Positions 36,786 through 50,975 of a DNA stretch of 64,000 bases are shown piece by piece. Source of the DNA: Aphidius gifuensis (taxonomy: Eukaryota > Arthropoda > Insecta > Hymenoptera > Braconidae); contig NC_057790.1 in NCBI RefSeq assembly GCF_014905175.1, positions 18,750,469 through 18,814,468 of the forward strand. The letters are read 5' to 3'. How positions within the stretch are numbered: the first letter of the stretch is position 1; every line of letters starts with the position of its first letter. A program made the position numbers and the translations under genes. The notes under the pieces were generated by a model. It worked only from the letters and a program-made list of their open reading frames with translations, did no database searches and had not been told where the DNA came from.

Positions 36786-39700
36786 CTGGAATGTTATGTT
36801 AAAATTATGATGATATTGTTTATTCAAATATTTTACTACTTTTTAATTATAAATATTGCTTTGAGTTTTTTTTTTTTTTTTTTTTTTTTGGTGCCACAGT
36901 TGGCTGTCTGACTAAATTTTTTTTTTTCACTTAATTTTTTTATATTTTATAAATTATTCTTGTGAAAGTTTATATATATTTTATTTAGATATATATACTA
37001 TATTCGAAATAAATATTTTGTCTGTATTGATTGTGCGTACGCACATATTTTTTGATTCTATCGTTTTTTTTTATATATAAATTATTTTTATCTTGATTTT
37101 GCTATTTAAAAAAAAATACGTTATTCTTGAAAGGTGTTTAACATATCAGTGCGTCATAATTGTTTAAAAACATTAAAATAAAAAAAAAATAAACATACGG
37201 GAATACACAAACAATGATAATTAACTAAACTATAAAAAAAAAAATATATATAAAATTTACACATATACAACATGAAGCATTTAAAAAAATTATTTTTAAA
37301 AAGTTAAAATAGCAAAATATAAAATACGCGTGTTCTTAAAAGTAGCCGAGGGTTATTTTAAAAAGTTTTATTAGCCGGATGGATTTGAGCATTAAAAAAA
37401 AAAAAATAGAATCTCGCTTGCAAGGTGCTTGCAGGGTTAATTTGTCTGACATAGAACAGATGTTTTAAGAATAAAAAAAAATAAACAACAAATCTAGAGG
37501 GTCAAAAGTTGCAAATTTTTGTCTAGTCTATACGCGTGCATTATTATTTTGACTTTGAATAAAAAAACCTGTTCACCTGTCTATGAAATAAAAAAACAAG
37601 ACTATAAAATAAATTAAAAACTAAACTTATTTACATAATAAAACAAGAAATTAAAATCATTGTTAGATATTTAAATAAATATTAACTAATAATTTTGTTT
37701 TTTAATGATTAAAAATTAAAGGATCGATTTTAGATGAAAAAATTAATCATAAAATGCATTAAATTAATTTTTAAATTCATATTTATATATTAACTGAATA
37801 AAAAATGCAATTAAAAAGTTTGTTAAATTTATGTGGATGGTCAGGACCCTTGCTGACATGACGTGAATAGCGACGTTGACTACTAAAGAAACCACTGACC
37901 AAAGAAATTTTTACTAAGGAAGTATATTTTTTTTGTTATTCAACACAATAACCCGTCGAATAAATTACAATGCAAGTCGTCAAGAGTTGCACACTGGAGC
38001 ACATATGCAAAAATTAAAAAATAAAAAAATAAAAGTAAATTCAAAATAATAATAATAAATATTGCATACACATGCAAAAAAAAAATTAAAATGAGATAGA
38101 TGAATGTCTGTATTTTTAAGCTTCAGGCTAGTTGTATATTACAGGGCTGTTAATAATTTTAAATGTAGAGAAGAATAAACGAACGAATGAGTGTTGGCCT
38201 TTCGTAAAATACGGCCTTGAGACGCAGCGATGCTCAAATGCAGTCACACATGCAATTTAACAAACTTAAAATTTATACTACATCTGTGCACAATTCTGTT
38301 GCAATTCAATGTTGATATCCCCAATGGTATTTGGTCTTTATAACCGGAACATACTTAAATACAAAAAAAAACTATTTAAATTACATTTATTTTTCATTAT
38401 AAATATTATTTATTTATTTATTAATTTAATAAATAAATAAATAATTATTTTTTAAAAGAAATAAATATAAAAAGTTTAATTAATAAACAAAAAAGAAAAA
38501 ATGTTGATATATATATATGTAATAAATTCTTTCTTAGTGTCGAGCACACCAGTAAAATTAAAAATAACTTTCCCTTCCTTTTTGGTTGTTGTTGATTTTG
38601 ATGATGATGATGATGATGATGCGGTGCATCGGACGATCAGCATTCAATGGCATTGTTCCAGCTTTGCAAATTCAAAATTAAGCTCAACAACTATATATAT
38701 ACGTAAAAATAAATCTATATATCAGTTTGATTAATTTATTTTTAAATGCATGATGAATAAAAAAGAAAAGAGGGCATGTTGTATATGAGTATAGAATGAA
38801 GGTGAAATGATGATGATGATGATAATAATTATTGAGTGTTACTTGAGACAAAATAAAAACGTCCATTGACATAAAATTGCAATTGCGTATGCAAGTGTAT
38901 CGCATATAATACGACCGTTCGATTACCCGGTGACCCAAAGGCGAAGCAAAACACACCACCACCACCACCAACATTCTGCTTTTCTCTCCCTCTCTCTCTT
39001 TTTTTTTCTCACTCAATATTTTTTAAGTCTTAATATCTCTCTGTCTCTTGGTATAAGTATCAACCACCTTCCGGGGACCGGTCTCTCAACCCACGTTTTT
39101 TTTTTTTTACTCATCGTGTCAGCACATCATGAAATTCACGTCATGTTTACACTCGTGTTTTTTTTTTACTTCTGAGCAATGACTCTCTCTCTCATCTCAA
39201 TGCCTTCATTTATATATAATTATTTGATGCTGAGTTTAATATTTATTGCACTCGTTTTGATCGCATTTTATATATATATTTTTAATATATACTCTGATGA
39301 CCTCATTCAAGTATGATATATATTTAATGCATCTTACCAATCAAGTATTATCAAGTCAAATTACGATAAGCTTATTTTATTCAAAAAAAAAAAAATTTAA
39401 AAAACATCCAATATTGCAAAATTTTATCATTTAAAATAGAGATTTTATATTGGGTTTTTTTTTTAATTATAATTTTTACGATTGTATGTGAATTTGAAGT
39501 AGATTTTGTGCTTTGAAAAATATACCATTTATAATATTGTTTTTAAAATTTTTTTTTTTTTATGAATAGATGTAGGATATGAGAAAGGCGGAATAGATAG
39601 CCACTGAAGATGGAAGTGGAGACAAATAACCTTGAGCATCAGTGAAACACATCGGCCATCTTGGCAAAATGCACTTTTTTTTTTTGTATTTTTTGCATCT

Positions 39701-41273
39701 TTTGCATTGAGTCGAAACCTTCGTTTCACCAGCTTGTATCTGACTGCCTTTTTCACATTTTGTTGCTTTTTTTTTTTTGATTCTTTAGCTTTGATTTTTT
39801 GAATTTTTTTCTTTCCTCTCTTGTGGACGCGCCTCCTTTGGTTTCATCCGTTCGTCCTATGCATGACTCCTATACCGCCAGATAATCAAAGCATTCAATA
39901 ATACATAATTTTTTTTTTTTTTTATATATTTTTACAAAATAAAAGTAAAATTTATTTGTTGCATCGAGCCATAAAAATATGTAGCAAATTTAAAAATTAT
40001 AAATTGCAAAAATTTTCATATAAAATGCAATGATATTTGTTAATTTCTTTGCTATTTTTTTCGAAGATCAATTTTTAAATTTAATCTTATAAATGGCCAT
40101 CAGTTGGAAATGTCAATCGGAGAATCCAATTATCAATTTTAAATTATTTATATTTTTATTTTTGCCATCAAGATCTGTGAAATGTTGTTGCATTTCGCAT
40201 GCCAATCAGTATATCCTATTTAAAATGAACTTTCAAGTTGACAAATAAACATTTTCGTTTATTTTTTTTTACAACAAGTCAGTCAAAATGCCAATTTACT
40301 AACTTCGATAAATGATCTAAAAAATTAACAAAAATCAATTGAAAATTACTGCTAAATCTTATACTAAATTGACATTTTCTAGAAAAGCTTTTGATGATTT
40401 TTCAAGCATACAACTGTGCACTAGTTCTCGGGTTTGAAATAGTCATGTAACAAGTATGAATAATGAATGAAATATATATATATTATTGATAAACATGATA
40501 TGTAATTCATAAAAAAAAAAGAAGGGAAAAAAAATCAAACTAAATGTTAATATTCATAAAGTTATATAGTGATGGCAAAGTACCCAAACAAAATCAATAA
40601 TAGAGCTAGAAATAAAAGACTTGAATAAAACTCGTGATGTACATTTTCTGTATAAATGTAACACATATACAAGTTATAAATTGAGGATATATATATATCA
40701 CATAACTCGTGTTGCACGACATTGTCCACGTGTCCTTCTCACACGTACATATATTTATACACGACATCGAGCGCAACGATCTCCCGCCAATCATTCAACC
40801 CTATTGGCCATCGAATCATCACCGTCATCGTCCAGTCATTTATAACCAACACGATTTTATTATTTTTTTTTCTCTTTTTAATATATATATATTTTCTAAC
40901 CCAATCGATGCTTCTATTAACCCACGATTCACATCGATTTTTTAAGACAATCAAGTTTCATATTATAGTATAATGAGGGGAATATTATATACATCAAACA
41001 AAAAAATAATAATAAATAATAAATAACAAAGTCATAAAAATAATAAAATAATATTGAAAAAAAAAAAAAAAAAGGAAACGAGTATAATGTTTGGGCTATT
41101 GACCAGGGCAAAAAATACGACGCAATAAATTTCCACAAATTTATAATGCCAAACACACAAATACACAATATATATCTTGAAAATTTTAATAATAAAATTT
41201 CATAATTATCATTTAATTTATTTAAATATAAATCAAATAAATTAATTGATATTTTATTTGTTAATTTTTATAG

Positions 41274-41314
<41 letters not shown>

Positions 41315-41709
41315 CATTTTGAATTAATATATTCTTTTTTTTTTTTTTGAAAATATAAATCAACATATTAAAATTAAATAATTGACCTTCAAATATTTAT
41401 AATTTTTTAAATAAATAAATAAATTAGAGTTATTATAATGAAGGCTGAATATTTTTTTTTCTATAATTATATATTCATCTCGATAAAAAATAGAATTTTT
41501 AAAAATATTTGAAAAAAATTATTTTTTTTGGAGTAAAAAATTTATTCATATTAATGAAATATTTAATTTATTTAATTTCAATTTATAAAATTATTATTCA
41601 ATTCAATTATTAATTATTTATAAAAAAAAAAAAAAAAATGTTATTTTTGAGTAAATTTAAATTAATAAATAATATATATTTTTGTGAAAGCAATTTGATT
41701 ATTGTATAA

Positions 41710-41870
41710 GCAGTGGCGCCATAAACTGTGCATACATATTGTGGTGTTTTTTAATACTAAAAATGCCGGCGGCGCAGCTGCGAAAGAAGCGCCGCAGTCG
41801 CGCGCTTGCACTCTCAGCGGTTGGCGGAGGCTGAGTTTGTTACGCACCAAAATAATCATTACATACGCGA
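41710..41870 (+). promoter_or_regulatory. GC-rich promoter-like island
   Basis: The most GC-rich segment of the right half: GCCGGCGGCGCAGCTGCG, GCGCCGCAGTCGCGCGC, CTCTCAGCGGTTGGCGGAGG. It is followed by about 800 bases of exon-like sequence with no long ORF that ends in a strong GTGAGT donor. This is the layout of a CpG-containing core promoter. Direction is inferred from the downstream donor on the plus strand. Confidence 0.45.
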
Positions 41871-42676
41871 GTGTTTGTTATTTTTATTTTGTCTATAAAA
41901 TAATAAACTCAAATTTAATTAATTTTAAAATAAAATAATAAACAACAACAATAATACAACTAAATTGTGTCTAATAACTGTATAATTGTGTAAAACACAT
42001 TGCAAATAATCCTCAAGTTTTGATTCGCGGTTGGTAAAAAAGAGGTATTAGTGTGAAAAAAAAAAAAAAAAAACAACATAAATAAATAAAAATAGTATAA
42101 TGAAAAAATAACAAGTCACAAGTGCAAAAATAAAAGTAGGGAGAAAAATTGCAAATAAATAAAATAAAAACCATCGTCTGACTGAAAAATAAAAAAAAAA
42201 TATTTAAATAACAAGTGAGACAGAAGATTTTTTTTGATACTTAAGTGATAGCATACATCCTTATTATCATCATCATCATCATCATCACCACCTATATATT
42301 GAATATTAAAAAAAATATATATTTATTGTGTGTGTGTGAGAGTGGATTTAAGTGTGTGTGTTTGTGTGTCATGTGAGTGTCTGTGATGTGTGTATTTTAT
42401 CACATTATATTTATTTGTGAACACTAAAGTTCGATTGATTTTATTATTCTTCACATTAAATAATATAATTAATTAATTTTTTAATAAGTGACGTGTATTA
42501 TTTAGTTGATACATAGTGCATTGATATACAAATACACATGAAAAATAATTAATTTTAGTGGTTGTGTGTTTGTTTACAAGTTGACATGTTTATTTATTGA
42601 ACAATAATAATAATAAATATATATTTATTTATTAGAAGAATATTATTTGATTCAAAGTGAAATTGGAGTTTGTTAT
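41871..42676 (+). other. Probable untranslated first exon of a long gene
   Basis: The segment follows the GC-rich island and ends TTTGTTAT before GTGAGTATT at 42677. It contains ATC and GT microsatellites (42265-42290 and 42325-42370) and no credible coding frame. The next exon-like segment begins at 50,204. The transcript start is not determined. Confidence 0.35.
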
Positions 42677-45273
42677 GTGAGTATTATTGAAATTTTCTTT
42701 TTTTTTTTTTTTCCATATATTGTTGTTGTTGAGTAATAGTGTGGCAATTGGAGGTGAAAAGCCTGACGACGACAAAAACATAGGGGACATGTTGACTGGT
42801 TGTAGGGCGACTCTCTCTTGTTTACATTTTATCAGACTTATTATTTTTTAAAAATTAATTTGTATTTAGTATTATTAAATACAATGTCTTTTTTATTTGT
42901 AATCATTATTATTATTAATTATTATATTTAATAATTTAATGATATAGAGTTAAATATTTTTTTTATCAAAATGGAGTAAAATTTTCTTGCATTTGCGCAT
43001 ATTTGTCCTTTTTTTTTAATACCCACAGTATTATATATGGCTTCAAATGTCGAGTGCAATGCCGATAGTGAATAAAGCATAAAAAAAAAATGATATTAAT
43101 TTTTAGAAAAAAAATATATAATTAGGTATAATAAATTTTTAAAAACAAAAATTTACGAATGAAATTAATTCCATTGAGACAAATATTATTAATTTTTTAA
43201 AATTATTATTAATAATAATACATAATGAATATTATTATTATTGTATTATTTATATTTTCATTAAGAAAAATAAAATATTTGTTGTTAATGGCGACGATGA
43301 CCCTGTGAACTCACTTAATAATCTTGACACTTTGCTGCAATCATTATAAACATTATATATTGATCAGCTTATTTAAATACAAAAACAAAGTCTGGATTGC
43401 ACATTATTTAAATTATTTTTGGTTATTATTAATCACAATTGTATTAATATACAGTTTTTATTTTTAATTTATTTTTTTCCATACATTTTGACATGTTTGT
43501 TTGAACTGTTTTACCGATCAAGTAAATTTTTACATGTATCAGAGTGAAACAGATGTATTAATTAAATGATTTCTATATTATCGATATTATTTTATATAAG
43601 TAAAATCCAATTTGACCCCTTAACGTTTTGAAAATAATATTTTTATATACAACTACCATGAATTTTATTTATAATATACCTAAGAAAAGTGCATTCTCAA
43701 TACTTGAGTTGTTCTGGTATTCCAAGGCCAACCTGAATTGTACGCAATAAATAAAAAAAAAAAAATATAATAAATAATAATAATACAAGCACACGTATAA
43801 ACAAGAAAAAAATTCTCATGATATTATTTAAAAAAATTTTTTTCTCGGTCAGCTTGCAATTTAATTAATTAATATTGTTATAAATTCATTTTTTATTATC
43901 TTTTTTTTTTTTCAATTTCAAGTGCTAATAAAGGTAATGATAATTTTGAATAAATGATAAATGAGTTTTTTTTTTTGATAAAATCATACTGTTGTTGACC
44001 GCAATTTGTCTCGTCAAGACAAGGTCGAAGTTATCCAGACATATACAAGTCATTTTATATATATACAAGCACTTGACTCAAGACGATGTCAGAGTACTCA
44101 ACAGAAATGTTTTTTTTTTTTTTTTTATTTTAATTTTTACATTTATTTATGCATCTTTACTAATTTTTAAACATGATGCAACTGTCGTACGATGCACCCA
44201 CGTAGATATAAAACATATTATGCGTTATTTTCATCATCACATGTTTTTAACATTTAAATTTGTGATAAATTATATTTTTAACATTAATTAATTCATGAAT
44301 TTACCAATATTTCATTAATTTTATTATTACATAAACATTGATTAAAATAATAATAATAATAAAATAAATGAATTTTTATTTTTTAATTTTGTTTTTTTTT
44401 ATCAATAATCATTGCAGATATTATATTTAATGAATATATTTTTTGTTATTTAAAAATACAAATAATTATCTTGATTATTATCAAAAAAATAAAATTTGAT
44501 TGTATAAAAAAAAATTGGTAAAGGTATATCTTACTAGTAGCAATACACGCCTGCGCATGAGTTCCACATTCTTCGTCTGCATCCAACATATACGAGGTCA
44601 CTGGCGATAAAGGTCAATAACTATTTGCCTGGCAGACTCGCTATTATACCCAATAAACTACATCAATTTTTTTTTATACTCAACTCTTTTTTTTTCCTCT
44701 CATTATTTAACAATTCATCTCCCTTTTTCTTTTTTTTTTTTTTTTCCATTAAAAAATTAAATTGAATTAATATAAGAAAATAAAATAAAAAAAAAAAAAA
44801 ATTATAATAGATATATAAAGGTCGTTATTTCCTAAACCTAGTATTATCTTTATTTAATTTTTTTTTTTTTTCTTCAACATATACATATGTATTATGTAAC
44901 AAGACAAAAAAAAATTATATATATTTTTTGACACAATTTAGTCTCACGTGAAAGATAACAAAGAAAAAAAGTAATAATAATATTAAAAAATAAATAGATA
45001 TATAAATTAATAATGATAATGAGTCTTGTATGACGTCATCCGTATCATTTTTAGCCTACATACATGGGGCGCCTATATACCCAGTGCCGAGTCGTCGCGG
45101 TGCGTTGCAGTTTTCTGTGGTTTTTACTGTATGATGATGTTGTTGATGTTGATGATGGGAGAAAACATTGCGCAGTATTGAGTAGAGAAGGGTTGATAGA
45201 AAATTTAAGGAAGGGTATATAAAAAGCCAAGCAAGTAAAGACAACTTGTGTTGAAAAATAAAATATAAAATAA

Positions 45274-45312
<39 letters not shown>

Positions 45313-48300
45313 AAGTTGGAGAAGGGAATCGACCTGATATGCAACAACCACATACACAAATAAATATATATATATTACGACAAAAAATGGCCTTCGATGT
45401 TTTTACGTTGGATGGTAGAAAATTTTAAAAGCGTCGATGCGTTGTTGGTTGCAATGCATGCAAGTATGATTGTATTAACAGTGGTCGTCCCCACTTTTGA
45501 CTAGTACTACTAGCCATCTCATCCACTTTCGCCTGTGTCTAACTATTGTCGGTTTTTACTACTTATAAGAGTGAGAAAGCCAGAGTATATATAATCATAC
45601 TGAGTCAAAATGCAATAAACTATTTTGATGAATATACACATTGCAGGAAGAATAGACCTGGCGAGACGAGTCGACAGGGAAAGGAAATTTTATATATATT
45701 AACAGAATGAGAACAAAATATATATAGTCTTTGTATAAATGAGCTTTTTTTTTTGTTATATCTCTTCTTCTTTTCTAGCGGAGGTTTTATTTAATCATAA
45801 TGGTTTTTTTTTCTATTTAAATTAGGATAGGGTTTTATGTTTAACTTGTATATTTTTTTTTTTTTTGAGGTTTATCGAAAGATGATATCCGTTATTTATT
45901 TGATTTGTGAGTAAATTTTTGTAACTAAGAATACATAGTAGAATTTTTTTTTTGAATTATAATAAAGTACTGTAAAATATTATTGGGGTCATTTGTAGAT
46001 TAAAAATATTTCAACAGACGGAAATTAATGTTTTAAAATATATTTAATTATTTTTTGGTGGTCGAGTTTTATTTTCTTTTGTTTGAAAAAAATTTTAAAC
46101 TGTTAAATTGTATATTATAATTTTTTAAATATTTAACGAGTATAAATATATTTTAAATTTCCCAGTGAGCATTAACAGGTTACCCCAAGTGTTGTCAGAA
46201 AAAGAAATCATAGACTGGTCGGTTTATTAATGTACCTATTTACCAAATCATGTTGAAAATCTTTCGTCTATTTTTCATAGAATAAACCGTTATAAAACAG
46301 TAGCTATATATTGAAATATCACTTTACAAAAGCAATCAATCTTTTATAAAATAAATTTCTAAAAAAATATTACATTCTAAAAATAATATATATAAAAAAC
46401 GTTAATTTTATCAATTAGCAATTAATTTTAATAAAAAAAAAAAAAGAAACATTATTATTTTAGTTTGATGGACTTTTGAAAATGTTAAGACATGTCACTG
46501 TCACATTGCGTGAATATATAAAAATATATTACTCGTTTATTTCTCATTGCACATACGCACAAGTAACACAAACACAATCAAAAATAAAAAAAAATACACA
46601 ATGTGTATATGTATATTACAAGGACATAAAAAATCCGACAGGAAACATATCTTTTTTCATCGGGATACGGAAGAGTGAAGGGAAAAAAATAAAAATATTA
46701 AAATAGCTGACAAGGAAGAACATGATTTTATTTTCTTCATGTGATGCGCACAAATTAAAATTGCATATTCATTCATCATACATATATATATGTAATATTA
46801 TAAAAAATGATAATAATCTTTAAACAGCAAATAAATAGTTTATAAAAGTTAGAGGGAGTTGAAAAAATAAAACAGACCGTATTTGTCAATTGCGTTTATA
46901 AAAAAATAAAAAAATAAAAAATTGTAATCAATTTATTATTATTATTATTATTTCTATTATTTTTTTATATATATATATGAATGACCCAGTATTGATAAAG
47001 TATTATCTTTTGTATATAGAGCTAACTATAGAAAAATTATACATTTTTTAAATATAAAAAAAAAAAGATAAAAAAATAGTGTTAAAAATGAATTTTAATA
47101 TGTATTTTTTTTTCCTTTGATTATTATTATTATTATTAAAATTAATTGACACAGTTTTAATGCAAACTAATGGTTTATTTTTTTCATAAGGTTAATGATT
47201 TTAATGAATGAAAGCATTAATAAATATTCAAGTAAATAATGTCGGTGCACTTTATGATGGTTTTATTTATTTTATATATTTTTTTTTTTTTTTAATTCGA
47301 AAGATTATGATGATTATAACTTTGCAACTTTATTAATGCAATTATAATTTATTTATTCATTTTTTATAATTGTTTATTAATTTATTTTTTATATATTTTG
47401 AATAATCTGTCGGTTAAAAATGATGAATATAATTTTTTTTAAATAGCTGTTATCATGGGTTTTTTTTTGATTATTCTGGTTTTTTTTTAATTTTTTTTTT
47501 TTTGTGAGTTAAAGTACTTAATCTATTCGTCCATGATCAAGCAAATAATTCTCGTTAGCCTTGGCTCACTATATAAATAATTATTGTCGTTTAGTATAGG
47601 TCAGTTAAAGTTTACAAGTTTATTATTTTTTGCCTTTTAATCATTAATTTTTATTATTAAAAATTTAATTTTTATAAAATATAATATTGATAATAAAATA
47701 CCTAGAAAAAAAATATTTTATCATATCTTTCATATGACGAAACGTCGTTATATTGGTTTATTTTTGTTCTTCTAAAAATATAAAATACTGATATTAAATT
47801 TTAACATTCAAAATAATAAGGAGAATAGATTATTTATTTTTTTTTTTTCTCGGTCATTAGCACATGTGTTCACCCACTTATGTTATCACAAACTAATGAT
47901 ATTTTTTTTTCTTTTAAAACAGCTATTTTTTTTTTTTTTTTTTGATAACAATATAACAGTTATTTTTAATAATAATCTTAATTTCGATTGTCTAATGACA
48001 TTGGTCAAGGTTACAAAAATTAATAACCGATTGATAAAAAAAAAAAAATGAATTAAAAATAAATAAAGAAAAGAATAAATATAATTTTCAAAAAGCACGT
48101 GCATTAATATACTTGTATATATATAAAAAAAATAATAAACCATATGTGTGTTTGTGGCCGACAAACAAGGTCATGCATGAGTAGCCCAAGTTCAGCTAAT
48201 GAAATATTGTATTACAATACGCAAATAATCTATTATTATCTTAGAAATTGAACCACCCAAAGACAATACAATCATTGACCAATTGACCTTCCTTTTATAT

Positions 48301-50203
48301 AAATACAATATTTTTTTATTTTACCTTTTTTTTTTTCTCAATCATTTGCCACTCAGTAGTTTTTATATTTTTTAAAATTCACCACGTCAATGAGTTTTGA
48401 TTGAATATTCGTTCCAACATCTGCCCGGAAATATACATCTTTTTTATTTTTTGCAATTTTCTATATTGTGCATTTGAGATTATTATATTGTATTTGACTA
48501 CCTGCTGTTGTTGTTATATTTTTTTTTTTTTGTAATACTATTATTTTATTCAATACAATGGATATCCGATTTGATTTATCTGTATCATGTTGTTGTAAAT
48601 CGCATTGTTATTTTATTTATTTATTCATTTTTATTTTATTTTTTTGCAAATACATAAAATTATGTTTAAAAAATTTATTTTCTATAATTTTTTTTTTACT
48701 GCAAATTATTGGCATATATATTATCGTAGGTCAGAATTTTTTTTCGCAAATAAAAAAATAAAAAGGATTTATTTAAAAGTACAGTGTTTGTGTCACGCAC
48801 GTGTCACCCCAAATAATTCACGAAAAAAAAAGGAAAATAAAAAGCATAATAATACTATAAGCTTTGAGGGGAAAAATAGGTTTAAAGGCCTTGACTTAAA
48901 AATAACACGAAAAACTCTCTAATTTTTCTTTTTATATATATAATATAAAAAGAAGAAAAAAAATTGGTTCATGGTGTGGAGGCGTTGAGGCTTAAGATTT
49001 ATACGTCGATGGATACACACAAATGAGGCTAGATCAAATTTCCCCATATTACACACATCAGGGTATATTTATAAAAGAGGGATCAGACTAAAAAAGAATA
49101 TTGCCCTTAATATATTTTTTTTATTTGCTCTTTTTTTCCAAAAAAAAAAAAAAAATGGAATAAAGTACATCCTGTCAAAGTCAATTTCTCTTGCTACAAA
49201 TGTACACGTCAATATTGAATATATATATTTATATTTTTTTTTTTGTTCGATAATAGAAATCTCTATTAAAAAATCTAATAATAGTATACCGTGGAATTTG
49301 CTATAAATTTAAATGACAAAAAAGAAAAAAAATTATTAAAAAATGAGGTAATATGGTGGTTGAATGATTATGGCCGCAGGATAATAAATCAACCGCATCG
49401 GTTTTTTAAAATTTCAATGTAATTGTGGAAAAATAATAAAATGACTTTAGTGTTGAATTTGTTGTTGTGGTTTTGGGTAAGGGTTGAGTGAAAAGCAGAA
49501 TTATTGGTAAGGGGCTGAAGGGAAAGAGGGAAGCATATTACGAAAATTGTTTCTATTTTTTTTTTTTAGAAATAAATTTACCAAAGATATATATTATATA
49601 TTAATAATTTATTGATAATTAAAGCCAAATATTATTTTTATTATCAATTGATGTTTTAAAAATAAATCATAGATATATTTTTTTCTATTTCTGAAAATGA
49701 CATTTGCAAATTTTATAACGAAATTATTTTTGAAAAAAAATTCAGGATTATTTAATTACTGATTTTCATCAATCAAACTATTTTTAACAAATTTTTTTTT
49801 TAAAATAAATCAAAAGTTTATTGGATTATCTATTGATATTTGAGAAAAAAAAAAAAAAAAATAGTAAAATAAAATTCTTATCTTTTGATTTGACGTTATT
49901 GTCATCAATAAAATATAATAATATTAAAAAAAAAAAAATCAAAGTTTATTATTTATAATACGTATAAAATTTTTTATGTCAATATTGTTTTTTTTTAATT
50001 AAAAAATTGCATAAATGTTGATTTTTTTTTTTTTAGTCAAGTTGACTGAACATGCCGGTATAATTTAAAGAAATAAAAGAAAAAAAAAAAAAAAAAAAAT
50101 TAATTTAATGCTTGAATGTTTAAACGCTCATTAAATTTGTAAAATAGTGTGTCTATATAAATTTTTATAAATATATTTATATTTTTAATTAAATGTGTTG
50201 CAG
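42677..50203 (+). other. Probable 7.5 kb intron
   Basis: AT-rich without coding signal. Balanced patches occur at about 44550-44650 (includes GAGGTCACTGGCGATAAAGG) and 45055-45250. A (TG)16 microsatellite is at 45275-45306. The branch and acceptor region before 50204 reads AAATGTGTTGCAG. Confidence 0.35.
45275..45306 (+). repeat. (TG)16 microsatellite
   Basis: Sixteen uninterrupted TG dinucleotides followed by TATA. Confidence 0.9.
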
Positions 50204-50975
50204 ATGGTGGTCGAGGTGAATGTGAACAAAGAGGACAATATTATAACTGAGGGCAATGTGGCTCAGTGGGGAAACGCGAGGAGGTGATAACGACTTCTGA
50301 CCTTGAATTGTCTGGATCCAACAGTTGGGATCCTATTATTAATTAATCGACCAACTAATATCGATTGTTCAAGTGAATTTATAATCTGCATCATAAATAT
50401 TAATCAACAACAAACAAAACATAAAAAAAAACAACGTATAATAATACAACACATTAATAACGTGTTTATTTAAATCATATGATAAACAAATATATAGTTT
50501 CTACCTTCAAATAATATACCTCGTACCTACAAGTACCTTCAAACATCTACCTTTCACACAGCGCAATAGTGCCTGGGTCACCGAGTTCATAATAACAAAA
50601 AAAAAAATATTAAAAATAATCAATAATAATATAAAAGCATAATAAATTCACAAATACACGCACAATTAAACTTTAATACGTTGATTATAAATTGAAAAAA
50701 CGTAAAGTTAATTTTTTTTGAAAAAAGGGACAGTACCTGCAAAAAAAAAAAAAAAATACATATATATGTTGAGAGAATATATAAAAAGAATACAGTGAAT
50801 AATAATTATAAACTTTTTTTTGCGAAGAAAAAGAAAATTATTTAATTGAGGATTGAATAACTATTAATAAACAATAAAAAATAATTATTGTGAAGAGTGA
50901 AATATTGAGTCATCTTGTGCCAGAACGAGTATCATTGGATTTTTGGATAAATCATTTGTCAGCATCACATTAATG
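50204..50975 (+). other. Probable second leader exon of a long gene
   Basis: It begins after TGTTGCAG and ends TTAATG before GTGAGTTTT, both strong splice signals. It opens with a 27-codon ORF (50204-50287; MVVEVNVNKEDNIITEG...) in balanced-composition sequence. The remaining ~690 bases contain stops in all frames, so this looks like 5' UTR with an upstream ORF. The final ATG abuts the donor, but joining it to the exon at 63609 gives a stop after 13 codons. Confidence 0.4.

Larger units (their letters stand above)
25627..41700. other. 16 kb AT-rich region without recognised exons, probably intronic or regulatory
   Basis: The ORFs on both strands are short, low-complexity and lack family features, as expected by chance in such AT-rich DNA. 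A few islands of balanced composition stand out and are listed separately (about 29040-29215, 32340-32510, 36520-36785). Others are near 26680-26750, 30470-30545, 38200-38345, 38900-39080 and 40700-40860. Microsatellites include CT/AC runs at 26885-26925 and GAT triplets at 32260-32300. A run of 32 T lies at 41278-41309. No tRNA, rRNA or transposase signal was found. Confidence 0.5.

Noticed and set aside
38684..39016. 110-codon minus-strand ORF
   Set aside because: Built from His and Val runs coded by simple triplet repeats (CAC/ATG-type); no domain.
40606..40973. Several overlapping ORFs on both strands
   Set aside because: Multiple frames are open at once because the patch is poor in stop codons; none has domain features or conserved start context.
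45051..45359. 102-codon minus-strand ORF with a His-Thr run
   Set aside because: The run is simply the translated (TG)16 microsatellite.
50262..50290. TGGCTCAGTGGGGAAACGCG as a tRNA fragment
   Set aside because: Only the D-arm-like word is present, and the segment reads as part of a 27-codon ORF.
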